Source of the DNA: Ricordea florida
Taxonomy: Eukaryota > Cnidaria > Anthozoa > Corallimorpharia > Ricordeidae
Direction: 5' to 3'
DNA length: 64,000 nucleotides
Assembly: GCA_949710005.1 (NCBI GenBank)
Contig: OX453279.1
Coordinates: 27,346,762-27,410,761, forward strand
Shown: positions 61,201 to 64,000 of the stretch, piece after piece
Position numbering within the stretch: position 1 is the first letter of the stretch
Layout: each line of letters opens with the position of its first letter
Notes under the pieces: generated by a model
The model's input: the letters and a program-made list of their open reading frames with translations, nothing else
Database searches by the model: none
Told to the model about the DNA's origin: nothing
Translations under genes and position numbers: made by a program

Positions 61201-64000
61201 TACGTGCATGTAATACTGTAAGTCAGAATGTTTGGCTTGATTTTCAACTATTCCAAGGAAACAGTGTGCTTATAGAGTGGGCAGATAACCTTTCATTGTG
61301 TATAGGCGTCTTGCCAAGGGACGTGCAGCCATGGCAAAATGTAGGAACCCAGTATAAAGATGAGAACTATAGTAATAGATACTAAAAGTTCCACCCATGA
61401 CAGTTTTACTTGAACACTTAGTTTTAGATAATACTGTATATTTGGCTAGTGAGTTTAAAATATTTGCCAATCCTAGTGGTATTCCCATTCCTTATTGGAG
61501 TTTTCACATACTGCTTCTATGATTGAGAGTTTTTACAACTTGTGTAATGGACTAAAACGCCTTTGTTTTTTTTAAAAGGAGTCTGCTTGTTGGAAATCCA
61601 ATTCTTTTCTCAAGTCTTACTCATGATTTACTTGATTGCATGAATATTTAATATAGGCTTTTTTTCCGTAAAACAGAGATAATGAAGCTATGTTAAAAAT
61701 CAATTATAACTCTGTCATCAGCTCTTTTTTGCCATATACTACAGTTAAATAGTGTTATTTGAAACCAGTTTCTTCAATGATGGTCTTTCTAGGTTCACAT
61801 CTTTTTACCCTTGTGAACTGGCTGAATTTCAAATTAAACATTAAGTTGTTTCTAGCACGTTTAAAAGTGGCCACACTGTTGTGTCGGCTAACTCGGGGTC
61901 AAAACAAGCTCTGAATTTAGTGGAAATGTTTGGGCTAATCAAATTGTTTGGTGAAATAGAAATGTGCATGTTTGTAGGAAATTTGTGTCCTCTCCACTAT
62001 TTGCAAATTTATGTTAATAGACCTGCTCAGTCTTTATTGTGTTGTTATTCATTGAACTTGGGAAAATTTTACCAGCTACAAGGTCATGTGAATTCGCTTG
62101 AAGCACTGTGCTGTGCAGCTTCTGTGTAATAATTCTCTGTCAAGTGTGTTTCAATGGCATTTTTTTTGCAATGTCATTATAAGCTTCTCGAGAACGAGGA
62201 AGTCAATTAACACAGTGGGTAAGTTAACAGATGTGACAGCTTAAGCTTAGTAATTGTTTCAAATGTTAATTATTTGCAGTCTCTATATCAATGATTGTGC
62301 TCCTTTGGAGAGAATATTGCTTTGTGATGGATGCTGTGAATATGCTTTGCCAGACAATCAAAATACTTTGGTTGTATCCATCCATTTGTTTTTGTCCTAT
62401 AAATCTCTTCAAATCACCTGTCTCTATCATTAATCACCTTGGGAGAGCTGGCAAGACATTCAACTGTGTTTAAGTGGATCTTTTGTCCTTATATATAGTT
62501 GTTTGAAAGAATGTACATGTCTGGTCACAGTTAATGGTTTCATTGGATCAAAAATCCCATTGTATCTTATATAGCAAAACAAACAGTGCCAATTTATAGA
62601 GTTCAGCTCAAGGGCGTTGATTAGTTTTGATCTGTCACACTTTGTTGCTTTCATCTGGTCTACTGTTAGTAGAGTAAGAACAAAATTGTGTAGCAAAACA
62701 AGTGGTACCATATTTTGAATGTGATCATACAACCAAGTAAACAAAATTTGTTTACTTGAACCGAACAAAATTTGTTTACGTTAAACAGAACTGTGCATTT
62801 CTGTTAGAAAATGCACAGTTCTGTTCAAATGGGGAGTTTCACATTTATTTAAACTTTATTTTTAAAGCTTTCTTGTCTCTCTTTATCTGATGTATGTGGG
62901 AGAAAGCCAAAAAGAAGATAGATTTCTTTTGCTAGTTTAAGTGTGGGATTTCTTGGCACGATTATGGCTGATTTACATTGTTCCCAGCTGTTTGTGTTAA
63001 AGTGGAATGTTGAATAATCCAAAAATAGTAGCTGACTGGTGGTGGTTTATATTCCTTTACACCTTTGTTTGTCTCTTTGTTCAGCTTAACTGTTGTTCTG
63101 CTGAAAAAAAAAAATAGTTAATGGACTGCAACATTTGTTCTTGGGGGTGTTTATAAGCTTCATAAATTTTTCACAGTGGGGTGAAATAGTTCTATCCAGA
63201 GTAGGTAACCTTGAAACTTAGCAGGAGGCTTGGTTCATTGAAAACTGGTTAGTTGTATTTTGGTCTGCTATGGGGGGATCTTGACATATGTCATGTTTTT
63301 AGTGGCTCAAGTGACAGATTGACTATAGCAACCATAAAGAAAATTAATTATGCCATTAAGATAAGATTTTGAAATTCTATTGCTAGCATTTTATGGGTTG
63401 CATAATTTTTTATCCACGAGATCCTTGCTCTTCCACTAGAATAATATTGTTACGTACATCTTGCGATAGTCTGGGTAGTTTGTTGTTGAACATGACAGAT
63501 GTATGTGACTTTTTTTGAACAATATCAAACCCTGGATCCTTGTTATACTCCTTGTATTGTCTTTGAAAAGCCTCTAAGGGGAAAGTCAATAAAGTATGTA
63601 TGTATGTATACTGTATCATAATGGCTTGCTAATTGTATTGGACAGTTTCATTTGATTGTGCAAGGTGTTTCTCCTGTATTTTATTGAAGAGCTTATTTTT
63701 AGCTTTCATGACATGTCTGAGTTTGTAATTGCATTTGGACTCATATGTCACCCTTTAGTAACCACTGTTGTCAGTGAAGATATTAGCAAGCTATATATAT
63801 TATTTAATTGTGTAAAAGGAAATTTTTCCATTCAGTACTTGAAAGATCAAAAGTAAATTTAGTGAGAATCTGATTGCTGAATTTTGCTGAAGAATTTGAT
63901 GGCTGATTTTTTGGTTGCACTTTTCTTTGATTTATTTTTATTCTATTTTCTATTTCTTTTTATTTTTTACACTTTTACTAGCACAATAACTATACGTACA
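58291..64000 (+). other. RECK intron 4, no further exon seen
   Basis: 5.7 kb of T-rich sequence. From about 59.7 kb it is clearly more AT-rich than the rest of the window. No frame encodes the expected next RECK block (a GW-x-G-x-x-CC pattern). Small hairpins lie at 62735-62757 and 62784-62825, and a short TATG repeat near 63595-63610. Confidence 0.55.
62784..62825. repeat. Perfect 17-bp hairpin
   Basis: AACAGAACTGTGCATTT and AAATGCACAGTTCTGTT around an 8-base loop. It lies just after a 23-bp palindrome (AAGTAAACAAA/TTTGTTTACTT). Confidence 0.8.

Overview
The window looks like nuclear DNA from a cnidarian, most likely an anthozoan such as a stony coral. It carries two animal genes with short conserved exons in long introns. 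The spaces between are full of foldback MITEs, tRNA-derived SINEs, CR1/L2-like LINE tails and microsatellites. The species is inferred from gene and repeat character only.

Region 1 (1-2.7 kb) holds a SINE, a decayed LINE 3' end and microsatellites. Region 2 (2.7-36.9 kb, + strand) is one host gene, NHEJ1 (XLF), the non-homologous end-joining factor. Nine coding exons are traced, from a start codon inside a YY1-like ATGGCGGC box to a C-terminal KKRKKP Ku-binding-like tail. Exon 6 is a microexon whose 3' edge is uncertain. The head-domain, coiled-coil and tail exons match vertebrate XLF in order and phase.

Region 3 is nested in NHEJ1 intron 4: a nearly complete Polinton/Maverick at 8514-28472 (about 20 kb). 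It has terminal inverted repeats of about 266 bp and a 5-bp GCTGA flanking duplication. Its parts include a protein-primed DNA polymerase B, an RVE integrase, a packaging ATPase, a major capsid protein, and a set of small membrane or coiled-coil ORFs of unknown role. A shared TYTAAAGAT-like box stands 19-29 bp before most of its start codons, which looks like a promoter code private to the element. The Polinton is itself interrupted by a 4.76-kb element (11771-16527) with short terminal inverted repeats and long AGGATCCT-rich subterminal arrays, including about 20 copies of a 31-bp unit. That inner element contains older repeats (a MITE, a hammerhead-like repeat fragment) and a possible tiny spliced gene.

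Region 4 (36.9-57 kb) is intergenic. It holds a frameshifted Crypton/ZMYM-type recombinase-like fragment, hAT and Harbinger-type MITEs with visible target duplications, another LINE plus SINE pair and a third LINE tail. Region 5 (57.0-64 kb, + strand) is the promoter and first four coding exons of RECK, encoding the signal peptide and first cysteine-rich repeat. The rest of RECK lies beyond the window, and the last 5.7 kb appears to be intron.
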